Shown: positions 17,718 to 25,719 of the stretch, piece after piece
Position numbering within the stretch: position 1 is the stretch's first letter
How the letters are laid out: each line of letters begins with the position of its first letter
From: JAHIGH01 sp964564035
GTDB lineage: Bacteria > Patescibacteriota > Microgenomatia > Levybacterales > UBA12049
Direction: 5' to 3'
Assembly (NCBI GenBank): GCA_964564035.1
Contig: CAZLZN010000001.1
Span: 1-64,000 of the forward strand
DNA length: 64,000 nt
Translations under genes and position numbers: made by a program
The notes under the pieces: model-generated
The model's database searches: none
The model's input: the letters and a program-made list of their open reading frames with translations, nothing else
Told to the model about the DNA's origin: nothing

Positions 17718-17807
17718 AAAATAATTCTCAATTTAAAATTTTTAATTTAAAAATCAAATTTCAATTTATAAAATTTTGAAAATTCATTGAAAATTGAAAA
17801 TTTTTAA
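17718..17807. repeat. AT-rich gap with TGAAAAT heptamers
   Basis: The gap between alaS and the fusion gene is almost entirely A/T and contains TGAAAAT units (for example around 17777-17800) plus AATTTAAAA inverted stretches. No gene is visible; it may contain a weak terminator or promoter. Confidence 0.6.
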
Positions 17808-19652
17808 TTACCCAACAACTGCGTAAATTCTTCTCTGCTTATTCCCTATATTTTCCTGCTTTATTATCTTAAATGATTTTACTTTGGAAGTAAAATCAAC
17901 ATGCGGTCCTCCGCAAAATTCTATCGAATAAGACTTGTCCGGACTCTTTGAATCTCCTCCGATAAAATATATTTTCGATTTTTCGCCGTATGTATCCATA
18001 AAAAGTCCGATAGCGCCCATATTCTTCGCTTCTTTTGTCGGAATAAGCTCAAAATGCACCTGAATATTTTCCTTGATCTTGTTATTTATCTCTCTCTCAA
18101 GCTGAGAGATTTCTTCATCGCTTAGCTTCCTGTCAAAATTAAAATCAAACCTCACCCTCTCGGTCGTGATGTTCGATCCTGTTTGATGAAGCTGCTTCCC
18201 GAACATATCACGAAGCGCCTGGTGCAATAGATGCGTTGCGGTATGCCCCATTATTGTTCTCTCCTGATGATCTGCAAGTCCACCCCGGAATTTTTTCTCG
18301 GCTCCTGCCTTTGAAAGCTTTTGGTGCGCTTCCATTTTTTCCGCAAATGCTTTTTTATCAAAAACATAACCCAGACTGGTTATTTGTGTTGGCGAAAGAC
18401 CATGCGAAGCGTACAAATAAAACGCGTCGTCCGCTGTAATTTCTTTATTTCCCATCAGCTCATCCCCGGTTTTAGTACCCAGTCCGTACTTTTTCTCTAT
18501 ATAATGACGGGCGCGTCCAAGTGCGTTGCTATATTTATCTATCTCTTCAACTATAGTTAGCTTTATACTCTCAAATTTATCAATTAAATACGCATCTGTA
18601 TCCTTATACTGCTCAATAATTTGTTCAATTATCGGACTTATATCATTGCCCCCGAGCTTTGAAAAATGATCGTACCCCCTCCTTATCAATCTACGCAGAA
18701 TATAACCTTGTTCCGTATTGGAAGGCGTAACTCCTTCTGAAATTATGAAACTTCCCGCGACCATATGATCCGTGATTATCCTCATATCCTTATCATTATT
18801 CGAGTATTCTTGATTAGTAGTTTTTTCGATTGACCGGATGATCGGATAAAAAAGCGAAGTCCTGAATACGTCAGGCTGATTTTCTATAGCCAAAAGCATT
18901 CTTTCAAGACCTCCCCCGAAATCAACATTGGGCTTCGGAAGGAGCGTAAGCGAACCATCGGGCATTTTTTTATACTGCATGAATACGCTGTTGGCAATCT
19001 CGATAAATCTTCCGCAGTCGCAATTTACATGACAATGACTATCCTTATACGGACTTTTTTCATGAATTTTGTGTTCTGCTCCGAAATCATAAAACACTTC
19101 GCTATCCGGCCCCCCCGGCTCACCCGGCGGCATATTGTTCGGCGGTCCGCTTCTGGACCACCAGTTTTTATCAACTCCGTATTCCAAAATCCTATTCTCG
19201 GGATCAATACCGCTTTTAGCAAATAACTCTTTCCAGATCTCGATCGATTCCTTATCTTTACCCACATTTTCGGTACCTTTAAAGACCGTAGCATAAAGCT
19301 TCTTCGGATCAAGCTTCAGATTATGCGTCAAAAATTCCCAGATCCACGGCAATTGTTCCCGCTTGAAATAATCCCCGAGACTCCAGTTCCCAAGCATCCT
19401 GAAAAAAGTCGTGTGCCTGTTGTCGCCTATTTCATCTATATCGACAGCCCTGAATGAATTCTGGACATTTACAAGCCTTGTTCCCTGCGGGTGTGTCTCA
19501 CCGAGAAGATACGGAACAAGCGGCTGCATACCCGAACTTGTAAAGAGTGTAGTCGGATCATTTTGCGGAACAAGCGGAGAATTAGCAATCTGATTATGCC
19601 CTCTTTTCTTATAATATTCTATAAAAGATTTCAAAATCTCATGCGCCTTCAT
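17808..19652 (-). CDS. alaS: Alanyl-tRNA synthetase lacking the C-Ala domain
   Basis: A 614-aa class II synthetase. It has the N-terminal aminoacylation domain (SPLVPQNDPTTLFTSSGMQP), the tRNA-recognition helical region, and the editing domain with HTATHLLHQAL and CGGPHVDF. It stops about 30 residues after CGGPH, so the coiled coil and C-Ala domain (about 250 residues in E. coli AlaRS) are absent. A GTG one codon upstream is an alternative start; the ATG was chosen. A TATAAT box lies 8 nt upstream. Confidence 0.92.
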   Translation of the reverse strand: MKAHEILKSFIEYYKKRGHNQIANSPLVPQNDPTTLFTSSGMQPLVPYLLGETHPQGTRLVNVQNSFRAVDIDEIGDNRHTTFFRMLGNWSLGDYFKREQLPWIWEFLTHNLKLDPKKLYATVFKGTENVGKDKESIEIWKELFAKSGIDPENRILEYGVDKNWWSRSGPPNNMPPGEPGGPDSEVFYDFGAEHKIHEKSPYKDSHCHVNCDCGRFIEIANSVFMQYKKMPDGSLTLLPKPNVDFGGGLERMLLAIENQPDVFRTSLFYPIIRSIEKTTNQEYSNNDKDMRIITDHMVAGSFIISEGVTPSNTEQGYILRRLIRRGYDHFSKLGGNDISPIIEQIIEQYKDTDAYLIDKFESIKLTIVEEIDKYSNALGRARHYIEKKYGLGTKTGDELMGNKEITADDAFYLYASHGLSPTQITSLGYVFDKKAFAEKMEAHQKLSKAGAEKKFRGGLADHQERTIMGHTATHLLHQALRDMFGKQLHQTGSNITTERVRFDFNFDRKLSDEEISQLEREINNKIKENIQVHFELIPTKEAKNMGAIGLFMDTYGEKSKIYFIGGDSKSPDKSYSIEFCGGPHVDFTSKVKSFKIIKQENIGNKQRRIYAVVG

Positions 19653-19660
19653 CACCTAAT

Positions 19661-19666
19661 ATTATA
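19661..19666 (-). promoter_or_regulatory. -10 box of alaS
   Basis: TATAAT on the minus strand, 8 nt before the alaS ATG. A TTGGAT 14 nt further up is a poor -35. Confidence 0.4.
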
Positions 19667-19829
19667 CCATGCCGGAATTAATCCAACTTGATAGGTTTTC
19701 GAACTATTATATTGATGATTAAAGCAATCTGGAATATACTATTTACATATTTAAATCAATAAAAACTCAATTTATTTATATTTAAAAAGCTAATACTGTG
19801 AAATTAACCTAAATCTACCTAACTTTAAA
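19667..19829. other. AT-rich divergent intergenic region
   Basis: The region between divergent alaS and the polytopic glycosyltransferase gene is strongly A/T-rich. It must hold the plus-strand promoter, but no single box is clear (TAATACT near 19790 is a candidate). No hairpin, tRNA or ORF was recognised. Confidence 0.4.
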
Positions 19830-21596
19830 ATGAACAAAAATGTCAAAAAATATTTCACCCGGTTATTCAAATACATAATTGCAATATTTATCTTTACCTT
19901 ATCTGCAATTTATATTACCTACCCTCTTGCGCCCCATATAGCGGACCGGGTTACAGGATTCGGTGACGAACTTGTTATAAGTTGGATACAAAATTGGGTA
20001 ATTCATTCACTATTTACTGATCCCCTGAATATCTTCAATGCAAATATTTACTATCCTTACAACAACACCCTAGCTTTTTCTGACCCTTTTATCCTCACCG
20101 GAATTATGGCTATTCCGATTAAATTTATTACAGGCGAAGCAATCTCTGTTTTCAACTTTACTTTGATAAGCTCCTTACTTCTGCTTGGCTTTTCAATTTT
20201 TACACTGATTTATTATCTTACGAAAAACTATCTATTATCAGTTTTTTGCGGATTACTTATTAATTTTTCACCTGCCGTTCTTGATTACTCTGTTCACGTT
20301 CAAGTTCTTGCGGTTTGGAGTGTCCCGCTGTCGACTCTTTTCTTTCTGCGCTTTCTGGAGACTGCAAAAACACGTTTTTTGGCAGTTAGTCTAATAATCT
20401 TATTAATACAAATATACAACAGCGTATTACCCGGTTATTTTATTGTTTTTTCATTTTGCGTAATTTTATTATTTTATTTTTCCAAAAAATCCGCTTCGTA
20501 CAATAGATTTATTAATTTAAAAAATATATTAACCATAGCGCTTTTTGCATTTGCCATTATTCCCATCGGTAATGCTTATTTTTCGGTCTCAAAAGAATTC
20601 AACTATGTGAGAGATATAAGAGATGCAGTTCACTTCGCCTTCCAGCCTGAAGACTTTTTATTTCCCGGTGTAAGAACCAAATTACACGGATTCCTATACG
20701 AAGCAATTCCGAGTAACAAATTTTCCCAAAACAACGAATTCAAACCCGGCTATTTAGGCTTGATATTCAGCGCGCTGGTCATATTAGCAATTCTATATAT
20801 TATTAAAAATTTCAAAAGAATCAGTATTGATATAAAAACATTTTTCACAATATCCATGCTTGGATTTATCCTAAGCCTAGGTCCTGTTTTGCATCTTGGC
20901 AGACAAACAATACATGAACCGTTTATGATCCCTCTGCCTTACGCGCTATTTTACTACATTATTCCCGGCTTTCAGGGACTGCGCAATTCCGGCCGTTGGA
21001 ACATGCTGTTTATGATCGCGGTAGTTATCGTAATTGGACTTATTTTGAATAAATTATTATCCAGGTTATCTCTTAAAAAACAAATAATCATATATGCGTC
21101 ATTATTGTTTTTAGTAATTTCAGAACTTAGTCCCATCACGCTGTATCCGGTCACGCAAAAAAAAGATTTCCCCCCTGTATATTCTTGGCTAAACACAACT
21201 CCTCGCGATACGGTTATCATCGAATTGCCGATTTATAATTGGAACAATGAACGATTTACCGGTCGCGAAATTTGGCGCCAATATTACGGTACGGAACACT
21301 TTCGAAGAACTTCCAACGGTTATACCGGATTTTCACCGCCCCCATGGCAAAAATTTGTCACAAGAACAACTTTAAACTTTCCTGATAATAAAACACTGAA
21401 TGAACTAAAATCTATGGGGATTAACATTATTATAGTGCACAAAAAAGAATTCGACGCCATAAGTAAATCCAATATTTTCGCCGATCAAAAAACAAGGCCG
21501 GGTAGCGAGGTGGTTACTCTATTAAATAACTCAAAATCAGTTAAACACCTCAAATATTTCCCCGACACCAACACGCATGTATACAAATTGCTATAA
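19830..21596 (+). CDS. Polytopic GT-C-like membrane protein
   Basis: A 588-aa protein with about 10-11 TM helices and a C-terminal extracellular domain (about residues 455-588). An early charged loop after TM1 (TGFGDELVISWIQNW) fits the first extracytoplasmic loop of GT-C glycosyltransferases, where an acidic residue is catalytic. Such enzymes use polyprenyl-phosphate sugars. The donor and acceptor are unknown. It stands alone between alaS and yedK and ends at a hairpin terminator. Confidence 0.65.
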   Translation: MNKNVKKYFTRLFKYIIAIFIFTLSAIYITYPLAPHIADRVTGFGDELVISWIQNWVIHSLFTDPLNIFNANIYYPYNNTLAFSDPFILTGIMAIPIKFITGEAISVFNFTLISSLLLLGFSIFTLIYYLTKNYLLSVFCGLLINFSPAVLDYSVHVQVLAVWSVPLSTLFFLRFLETAKTRFLAVSLIILLIQIYNSVLPGYFIVFSFCVILLFYFSKKSASYNRFINLKNILTIALFAFAIIPIGNAYFSVSKEFNYVRDIRDAVHFAFQPEDFLFPGVRTKLHGFLYEAIPSNKFSQNNEFKPGYLGLIFSALVILAILYIIKNFKRISIDIKTFFTISMLGFILSLGPVLHLGRQTIHEPFMIPLPYALFYYIIPGFQGLRNSGRWNMLFMIAVVIVIGLILNKLLSRLSLKKQIIIYASLLFLVISELSPITLYPVTQKKDFPPVYSWLNTTPRDTVIIELPIYNWNNERFTGREIWRQYYGTEHFRRTSNGYTGFSPPPWQKFVTRTTLNFPDNKTLNELKSMGINIIIVHKKEFDAISKSNIFADQKTRPGSEVVTLLNNSKSVKHLKYFPDTNTHVYKLL

Positions 21597-21627
21597 CCCC
21601 TGCGCCTCCAGACACAATTCCATTATA

Positions 21628-21673
21628 CCTAAGTCCAATACACCTAAGGGGTGTCTTAGGTTGGACACCTAGG
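21628..21673. terminator. Bidirectional hairpin terminator
   Basis: Nested inverted repeats CCTA/TAGG, GTCCAA/TTGGAC and ACACC/GGTGT (21628-21673) lie between the convergent membrane-protein gene and yedK and overlap the yedK stop codon. GAATTTTAT follows on the plus strand. Confidence 0.6.
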
Positions 21674-22349
21674 GAATTTTATCAATGCTTCTAATCAACC
21701 TTTCATCATCTCTCCCCGGAACATTGACAGCCGTAGATACTCCGTAAGACACCATTTCCGCGTCAGGATATGGCGATAAAAGCGGAAGTAGTATGTCCGG
21801 CTCTGTAGTATCCGGGTTAAGCCACGCGTCCTCAGCGTCCCTCCGAAGTATCACGGGCATTCTGGGATGAACCTGGCCCACCACCCCGTTTGCCTGTGTG
21901 GTAATTATTGTGTAGCTTGTAACCTCGTGTCCGTCTTTCGGATTCACCCACACATCATATAGCCCCGCGAACGCGAACATCCCTTCATTTTTCAATCTGA
22001 AATAATACGGTTGACTCGGTTTCTGTTTTTTATCCCATTCATAAAAACCCGTAGCCGGCACCAGGCACCTCTGCATTCTGAACGGCTTTCTATATGCAGG
22101 TTTATTTTCAATCCCCTCGGCCCTTGCATTGATCGTCTTAAATTTGAAACTGTCATCCTTGGCCCATGCCGGAATAAGCCCCCAAAACATAAGACCGATC
22201 TGATTCGGACTATGCCTGGTGACAACCGGATTCATCTGACCCGGCGCGATATTATAACGCGGGGACAAATCTTTCAGAGTATTAATCGTTCCAAACCTAT
22301 CCCGCAACTCCCTCGCTTCCTTTACTACAAGTCCATATCTGCCGCACAT
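21669..22349 (-). CDS. yedK: SRAP/HMCES-family abasic-site protection protein (YedK)
   Basis: A 226-aa SOS-response-associated peptidase-family protein. Cysteine 2 in MCGRYGLV forms the thiazolidine link to abasic sites in single-stranded DNA. The family motifs RYNIAPGQ, INARAEGIENKPAYRKPF, RCLVPATGFYEW and the late histidine in VHPRMPVIL are all present. Length is typical. It is divergent from lexA and part of a DNA-damage island with lexA, a Y-family polymerase and MGMT. Confidence 0.93.
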   Translation of the reverse strand: MCGRYGLVVKEARELRDRFGTINTLKDLSPRYNIAPGQMNPVVTRHSPNQIGLMFWGLIPAWAKDDSFKFKTINARAEGIENKPAYRKPFRMQRCLVPATGFYEWDKKQKPSQPYYFRLKNEGMFAFAGLYDVWVNPKDGHEVTSYTIITTQANGVVGQVHPRMPVILRRDAEDAWLNPDTTEPDILLPLLSPYPDAEMVSYGVSTAVNVPGRDDERLIRSIDKIP

Positions 22350-22423
22350 AGCAAGAGAATTTTAGATCTTATGTAAAAGAAATAGGTAATAATTTTGCTA
22401 TACGCACACACCCAAGACACCCA

Positions 22424-22454
22424 AACCCGGTTCGTTTTATGTAGACAAACAAGG
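22424..22454 (+). repeat. 31-bp dispersed repeat, copy 1
   Basis: It begins AACCCGGTTCG and ends GACAAACAAGG. It is 27/31 identical to copy 2 (24878-24908) and 28/31 identical to the reverse complement of copy 3 (25613-25643). It lies in the yedK-lexA gap. The halves can partly pair (GGTT.GT with ACAAAC), as in REP-like hairpins recognised by transposases of the type encoded nearby. Confidence 0.85.
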
Positions 22455-22522
22455 TGATTTTCAAATAAAGGGCTGATATTAAATTTTAAATATTAAAATT
22501 TGGTAATAAATTAAAAATCCCC

Positions 22523-22552
22523 TTGACAGGAAACGATCGTTTCCTATATATT
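22523..22552 (+). promoter_or_regulatory. lexA promoter containing a perfect palindromic operator
   Basis: A consensus TTGACA (22523-22528), 18-nt spacer, TATATT (22547-22552), then 6 nt to the lexA ATG (22559), giving a leaderless transcript. The spacer is almost filled by the 16-bp perfect palindrome GGAAACGATCGTTTCC (22529-22544). A repressor bound there would block both promoter boxes. Autoregulation by LexA is the natural reading and is inferred. Confidence 0.8.
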
Positions 22553-22558
22553 ATACTC

Positions 22559-23128
22559 ATGACTATTGATGAAGCAGCCAAAAGAATAAAAAAATTTTAT
22601 CTGCTCAACAGACGGATGCCGTCATACAAAGAGCTATGCATTGAGCTGGATCTCTCCTCCAAAAAAAACAGTTTCAAATGGGCAAAAAAACTTATAGAGA
22701 CGGGCCTGCTTGGGAAAGACAAACAGGGTAAACTCTTTCCCAAGTCCCTGTTCGCGATTCCCGATTTCGGCATCATCAAGGCGGGATATGCTGCGCCGGC
22801 GCACCAGACAGAAAATAATAGCCTGGATTTATATAAATTTATACTCGATCTTCCGAATGGAGTTTTCTCTTTAACTATACACGGAGACTCAATGATCGAC
22901 GCGTCGATCCGGGAAGGAGACATCGCTCTTATTGATCCGAACAAACAGCCTCTCCACGGAGATATCGTCGCCGCTTTGGTGGATGGCGAGTGTACTCTCA
23001 AATATTTTTACAAAGATCACCGGGGCGTACGCCTTGTACCCGGCAATCCCGAATATCCCATTATCTATCCGCAAAACGAACTCGTCGTACAGGGAGTATT
23101 AATCCATTTAATAAGGAAGTTCAGATGA
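22559..23128 (+). CDS. lexA: LexA-like SOS repressor
   Basis: A 189-aa S24-family protein with an N-terminal winged-helix region (about 1-65) and a C-terminal latent protease. The cleavage site is Ala-Gly in KAGYAAP (about residue 79), the nucleophile serine is in HGDSMID and the lysine in CTLKYF. RecA-stimulated self-cleavage would derepress SOS genes. The DNA-binding half diverges from E. coli LexA, which fits the different operator seen in its promoter. The ATG at 22559 was chosen over an in-frame TTG at 22523, which belongs to the -35 box. It ends in TGA. Confidence 0.88.
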   Translation: MTIDEAAKRIKKFYLLNRRMPSYKELCIELDLSSKKNSFKWAKKLIETGLLGKDKQGKLFPKSLFAIPDFGIIKAGYAAPAHQTENNSLDLYKFILDLPNGVFSLTIHGDSMIDASIREGDIALIDPNKQPLHGDIVAALVDGECTLKYFYKDHRGVRLVPGNPEYPIIYPQNELVVQGVLIHLIRKFR

Positions 23129-23293
23129 GGATATTATGTGCTTCTTTTTGAAATTTAAAAATATTAATTTAATATGTTAAATCAAAACTCAAAAACCATA
23201 GGAACAAGCGTCTTAACCATAAAAGGCAAAATGGATCTTTAAGCCTTGATCTAGGTTTTGATCTTTGAGATTTGATTTTTGATCTAATTTAGC
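23129..23293. other. Intergenic region with TTTGATC heptamers
   Basis: The lexA-to-polymerase gap is A/T-rich and contains four TTTGATC-like 7-nt units (23257-23284: TTTGATC, TTTGAGA, TTTGATT, TTTGATC). No gene or strong terminator was seen. Confidence 0.6.
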
Positions 23294-23325
23294 TTGACAC
23301 GCCTGTTCGTCATCTCGCTCATACT
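23294..23325 (+). promoter_or_regulatory. Possible promoter of the DUF6504-like/Y-polymerase operon
   Basis: TTGACA (23294-23299) is followed after 20 nt by CATACT (23320-23325), a long spacer. No copy of the lexA palindrome is evident, so SOS control here is unproven. The downstream gene has a very strong ribosome site (GAAGGGGAGGT). Confidence 0.4.
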
Positions 23326-23370
23326 AAATGATGTAAATTAATTTTCTTAGATAAGCTCTGAAGGGGAGGT

Positions 23371-23631
23371 ATGTTAGAAAAAATACATGAAAAAATTGAT
23401 GTCATTACTATTTACAAGAAATATCCGGCACGGGTCATTCCATATAAAATCAGATGGAACGGTAGAGATCATATTATTACGAAAATCGGGTATCATCACA
23501 AAATTCGTAAAGGCCATACGTTCTTTCATATCTTTTCTGTCTGCTCCGATACCTTAGCGTTCCGCCTTCGCTTTGACACAGAAACTATGTACTGGACGCT
23601 GGAGGAAGTATCAGATGGATTTACCGATTAG
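23371..23631 (+). CDS. Small DUF6504-like protein upstream of the Y-family polymerase
   Basis: An 86-aa protein. PYKIRWNGRDHIITKIGYHHK in the first half and FRLRFDTETMYWTLEEVSDG at the end resemble DUF6504. As I recall, that domain accompanies ImuB/DinB-like polymerases in Actinobacteria. The ATG follows a strong GAAGGGGAGGT site. The polymerase ATG lies inside this gene (17-nt overlap), indicating coupled translation and a shared function. The DUF call is from a remembered pattern and needs a profile search. Confidence 0.6.
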   Translation: MLEKIHEKIDVITIYKKYPARVIPYKIRWNGRDHIITKIGYHHKIRKGHTFFHIFSVCSDTLAFRLRFDTETMYWTLEEVSDGFTD

Positions 23632-24859
23632 CAAAAATAAACCCCAAATTATGCATATTGATCTCGATTCTTGCTTCGCAACAATCGAACAACAGGCAAA
23701 TCCACTCCTCCGGGGGAAGCCCATCGTTGTCGCCGCACACAATGCTCCCAATGGATGCATTCTGGCATCGTCTATTGAGGCTAAAAGGATGGGAATAAAA
23801 ACCGGAATGAGAATTAAAGAGTCGCGCTTAATCTATCCCTATATAATAATCCGCACGCCTGACCCGGCAAAGTATCGTGACGTTCATGTCAAATTCAAAA
23901 AAATTTTTTCGGATTATTCAAACAAGGTTATTCCTAAGTCAATTGATGAAGCGATAATAGATCTACATGATATAGAACGACTTAACCTTGACTTGGTTAA
24001 AATCGGCCGGGAAATAAAACAGCGAATGAAGACGGAAATAGGAGAATGGATAAGCTGCAGTATAGGAATCTCTACAAATCGATTTCTCGCTAAGCTTGCC
24101 GCAACTATCCATAAGCCGGACGGCCTCGATGTTATAACACACAAAAATCTGGTTGATATCTACAGCAGGATAGAACTTCTGGACCTACACGGAATCAATG
24201 TGCGGTACCAGGCGAGACTCAACGCATACGGAATATTCACGCCGATGGATTTCCTGCGGGCAGCCTGTGAAACTCTCGAAAAAAAAGTTTTCTTAAGCAT
24301 CTGCGGCCGGCAGTGGTATGAAAGAATACGTGGATACGAGACTGATGACATCGAATTCAAGACCAAAAGCATCGGTCAACAATACGCGCTAAAAAAGCCG
24401 ACGGCAAATCCTGCGGAACTCGGCCCCATGATGATGAAACTATGTGAAAAAATGGGAAGAAGACTGCGTCACAAAGGCTATACCGCGCATGGCATCCACG
24501 TGAGAATTAATTATAAAGACGGGACGACTTGGCATAGAGGTCGCATGACGAATAGTGAGCTGTACACTACAATGGAACTATATAAAGTGGCGCTTCTTAT
24601 TTTTAACCAGCAACCGGAAATTAAGCAAGCCACACTTCTTGCAGTAAGCTGTTACAAGCTGGAAGCAAACGTAAAATCCCAAATGTCTTTATTTGACGCT
24701 GATCACACAAAACATAGAAAAATGTCTGATGCTATGGATGAGATAAATGACCGCTGGGGAGAATTTACCGTAACACCAGGCCTAATGCTCGGGACAGAGA
24801 ATATTATTCCTGACAGCATTGCCTTCGGTCGCGTTAAAGAACTTGAAAACTTAGAATAA
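23615..24859 (+). CDS. dinB: Y-family translesion DNA polymerase (DinB/UmuC/YqjW-like)
   Basis: A 414-aa polymerase that would copy damaged DNA. The palm starts with IMHIDLDSCFATIEQQ, containing the first catalytic aspartate, and the second catalytic pair is in PKSIDEAIIDLHD. A helix-hairpin-helix region and little finger follow. QMSLFD at about residue 356 matches the beta-clamp-binding consensus. The tail with INDRWGEFTVTPGLML and IAFGRV is typical of UmuC/YqjW-type members. The ATG at 23615 was chosen because GGAGGAA lies 8 nt upstream. Confidence 0.88.
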   Translation: MDLPISKNKPQIMHIDLDSCFATIEQQANPLLRGKPIVVAAHNAPNGCILASSIEAKRMGIKTGMRIKESRLIYPYIIIRTPDPAKYRDVHVKFKKIFSDYSNKVIPKSIDEAIIDLHDIERLNLDLVKIGREIKQRMKTEIGEWISCSIGISTNRFLAKLAATIHKPDGLDVITHKNLVDIYSRIELLDLHGINVRYQARLNAYGIFTPMDFLRAACETLEKKVFLSICGRQWYERIRGYETDDIEFKTKSIGQQYALKKPTANPAELGPMMMKLCEKMGRRLRHKGYTAHGIHVRINYKDGTTWHRGRMTNSELYTTMELYKVALLIFNQQPEIKQATLLAVSCYKLEANVKSQMSLFDADHTKHRKMSDAMDEINDRWGEFTVTPGLMLGTENIIPDSIAFGRVKELENLE

Positions 24860-24877
24860 TTTTTCCACAAATGCACG

Positions 24878-24908
24878 AACCTGGTTTGTTTTATATTGAC
24901 AAACAAGG
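24878..24908 (+). repeat. 31-bp dispersed repeat, copy 2
   Basis: It begins AACCTGGTTTG and ends GACAAACAAGG, in direct orientation to copy 1 and inverted relative to copy 3. It forms a hairpin GTTTGT/ACAAAC with flanking CCT/AGG pairs. Base differences from the other copies create a TTGACA (24896-24901) within it that serves as a likely -35 for the transposase gene. Confidence 0.85.
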
Positions 24909-24925
24909 ACAGAGTGCGTAATACT
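24896..24925 (+). promoter_or_regulatory. Transposase promoter overlapping the repeat
   Basis: TTGACA (24896-24901, inside repeat copy 2), 18-nt spacer, AATACT (24920-24925), 15 nt before the ATG at 24941. Confidence 0.5.
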
Positions 24926-24940
24926 AAATTATCGCTTAGT

Positions 24941-25612
24941 ATGCCATATAGAAAAATTCCACTTGTAAAAAATGAAATTTATCATATCTTCAACCGAAGC
25001 ATTGCAAGACAGCCTATTTTTAAAACACAAATAGATCACAAACGAATTCTTGAGATTATAAACTTTTATAGACATGATACCAGACCCCTACGATTTTCAC
25101 ATTTTAAAAGGTTACCAATTGACCAAAAAAAAGATATCTTAGAGGAATATGCAAAGAATCAAAAATATCTCGTAGAAATATATGCATACTGCGTAATGCC
25201 AAATCATTTCCACTTCTTATTAAAAGCAACTCAAGACTCCGGAATTTCAATTTTCATGAGAAACCTGCAACATAGTTATTCTAATTATTTTAATATAAAA
25301 AACAACAGGACAGGATCATTATTTCAGTCCATGTTTAAAGCAATCAGAATAGAAACTGACGAGCAGCTTTTCCATGTTTCAAGATATATTCATTTAAATC
25401 CGGCAACTTCATTTATCATACCTATTGAAGCTCTTGAAACATATCAATGGTCTTCATTTAAAGATTTTATAAACAAAGCAACTGAAAGCATGATCAATAA
25501 GCAGTATATTTATGAGAATTTTAAAAGCGTAGGAGAATACAAAAAGTTTGTGTATGATCAAGCTGATTATCAGCGCGAGTTAGATAAAATAAAGCACCTT
25601 ATCTTCAAATAA
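24941..25612 (+). mobile_element. REP-associated tyrosine transposase (RAYT, Y1 HUH family)
   Basis: A 223-aa IS200-like Y1 transposase. The HUH metal motif is in CVMPNHFHFLLKA. The catalytic tyrosine lies in LQHSYSNYFNIKNNRTGSLFQ, and YIHLNP is a family hallmark. It is flanked by inverted copies of the 31-bp repeat; copy 3 begins the base after its stop codon. RAYT proteins act on short palindromic repeats as single strands. The gene is intact. The ATG at 24941 was preferred over a TTG at 24896 that is part of the -35. Confidence 0.88.
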
Positions 25613-25643
25613 CCTTGTTTGTCTACCTAAATCAAACCGGGTT
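25613..25643 (-). repeat. 31-bp dispersed repeat, copy 3 (inverted)
   Basis: It begins CCTTGTTTGTC and ends CAAACCGGGTT. Its reverse complement matches copy 1 at 28/31 positions and copy 2 at 26/31. It abuts the transposase stop codon, so copies 2 and 3 bracket the transposase as an inverted pair. Confidence 0.85.
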
Positions 25644-25680
25644 CAGTTAACATATTAACATCGCAATACAACGAGACCTC

Positions 25681-25710
25681 TTGACCTTGCCCGCTGAATT
25701 ATTTTATATT
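25681..25710 (+). promoter_or_regulatory. Predicted promoter of the 70-aa membrane protein
   Basis: TTGACC (25681-25686), 18-nt spacer, TATATT (25705-25710), 9 nt before the ATG at 25720. Confidence 0.5.
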
Positions 25711-25719
25711 TAAATAAGA

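Noticed and set aside
22523..23128. Longer LexA starting at a TTG at 22523
   Set aside because: That TTG is the first half of the consensus -35 box, and the extra residues would be encoded by the operator palindrome; the ATG at 22559 fits the promoter and protein family.
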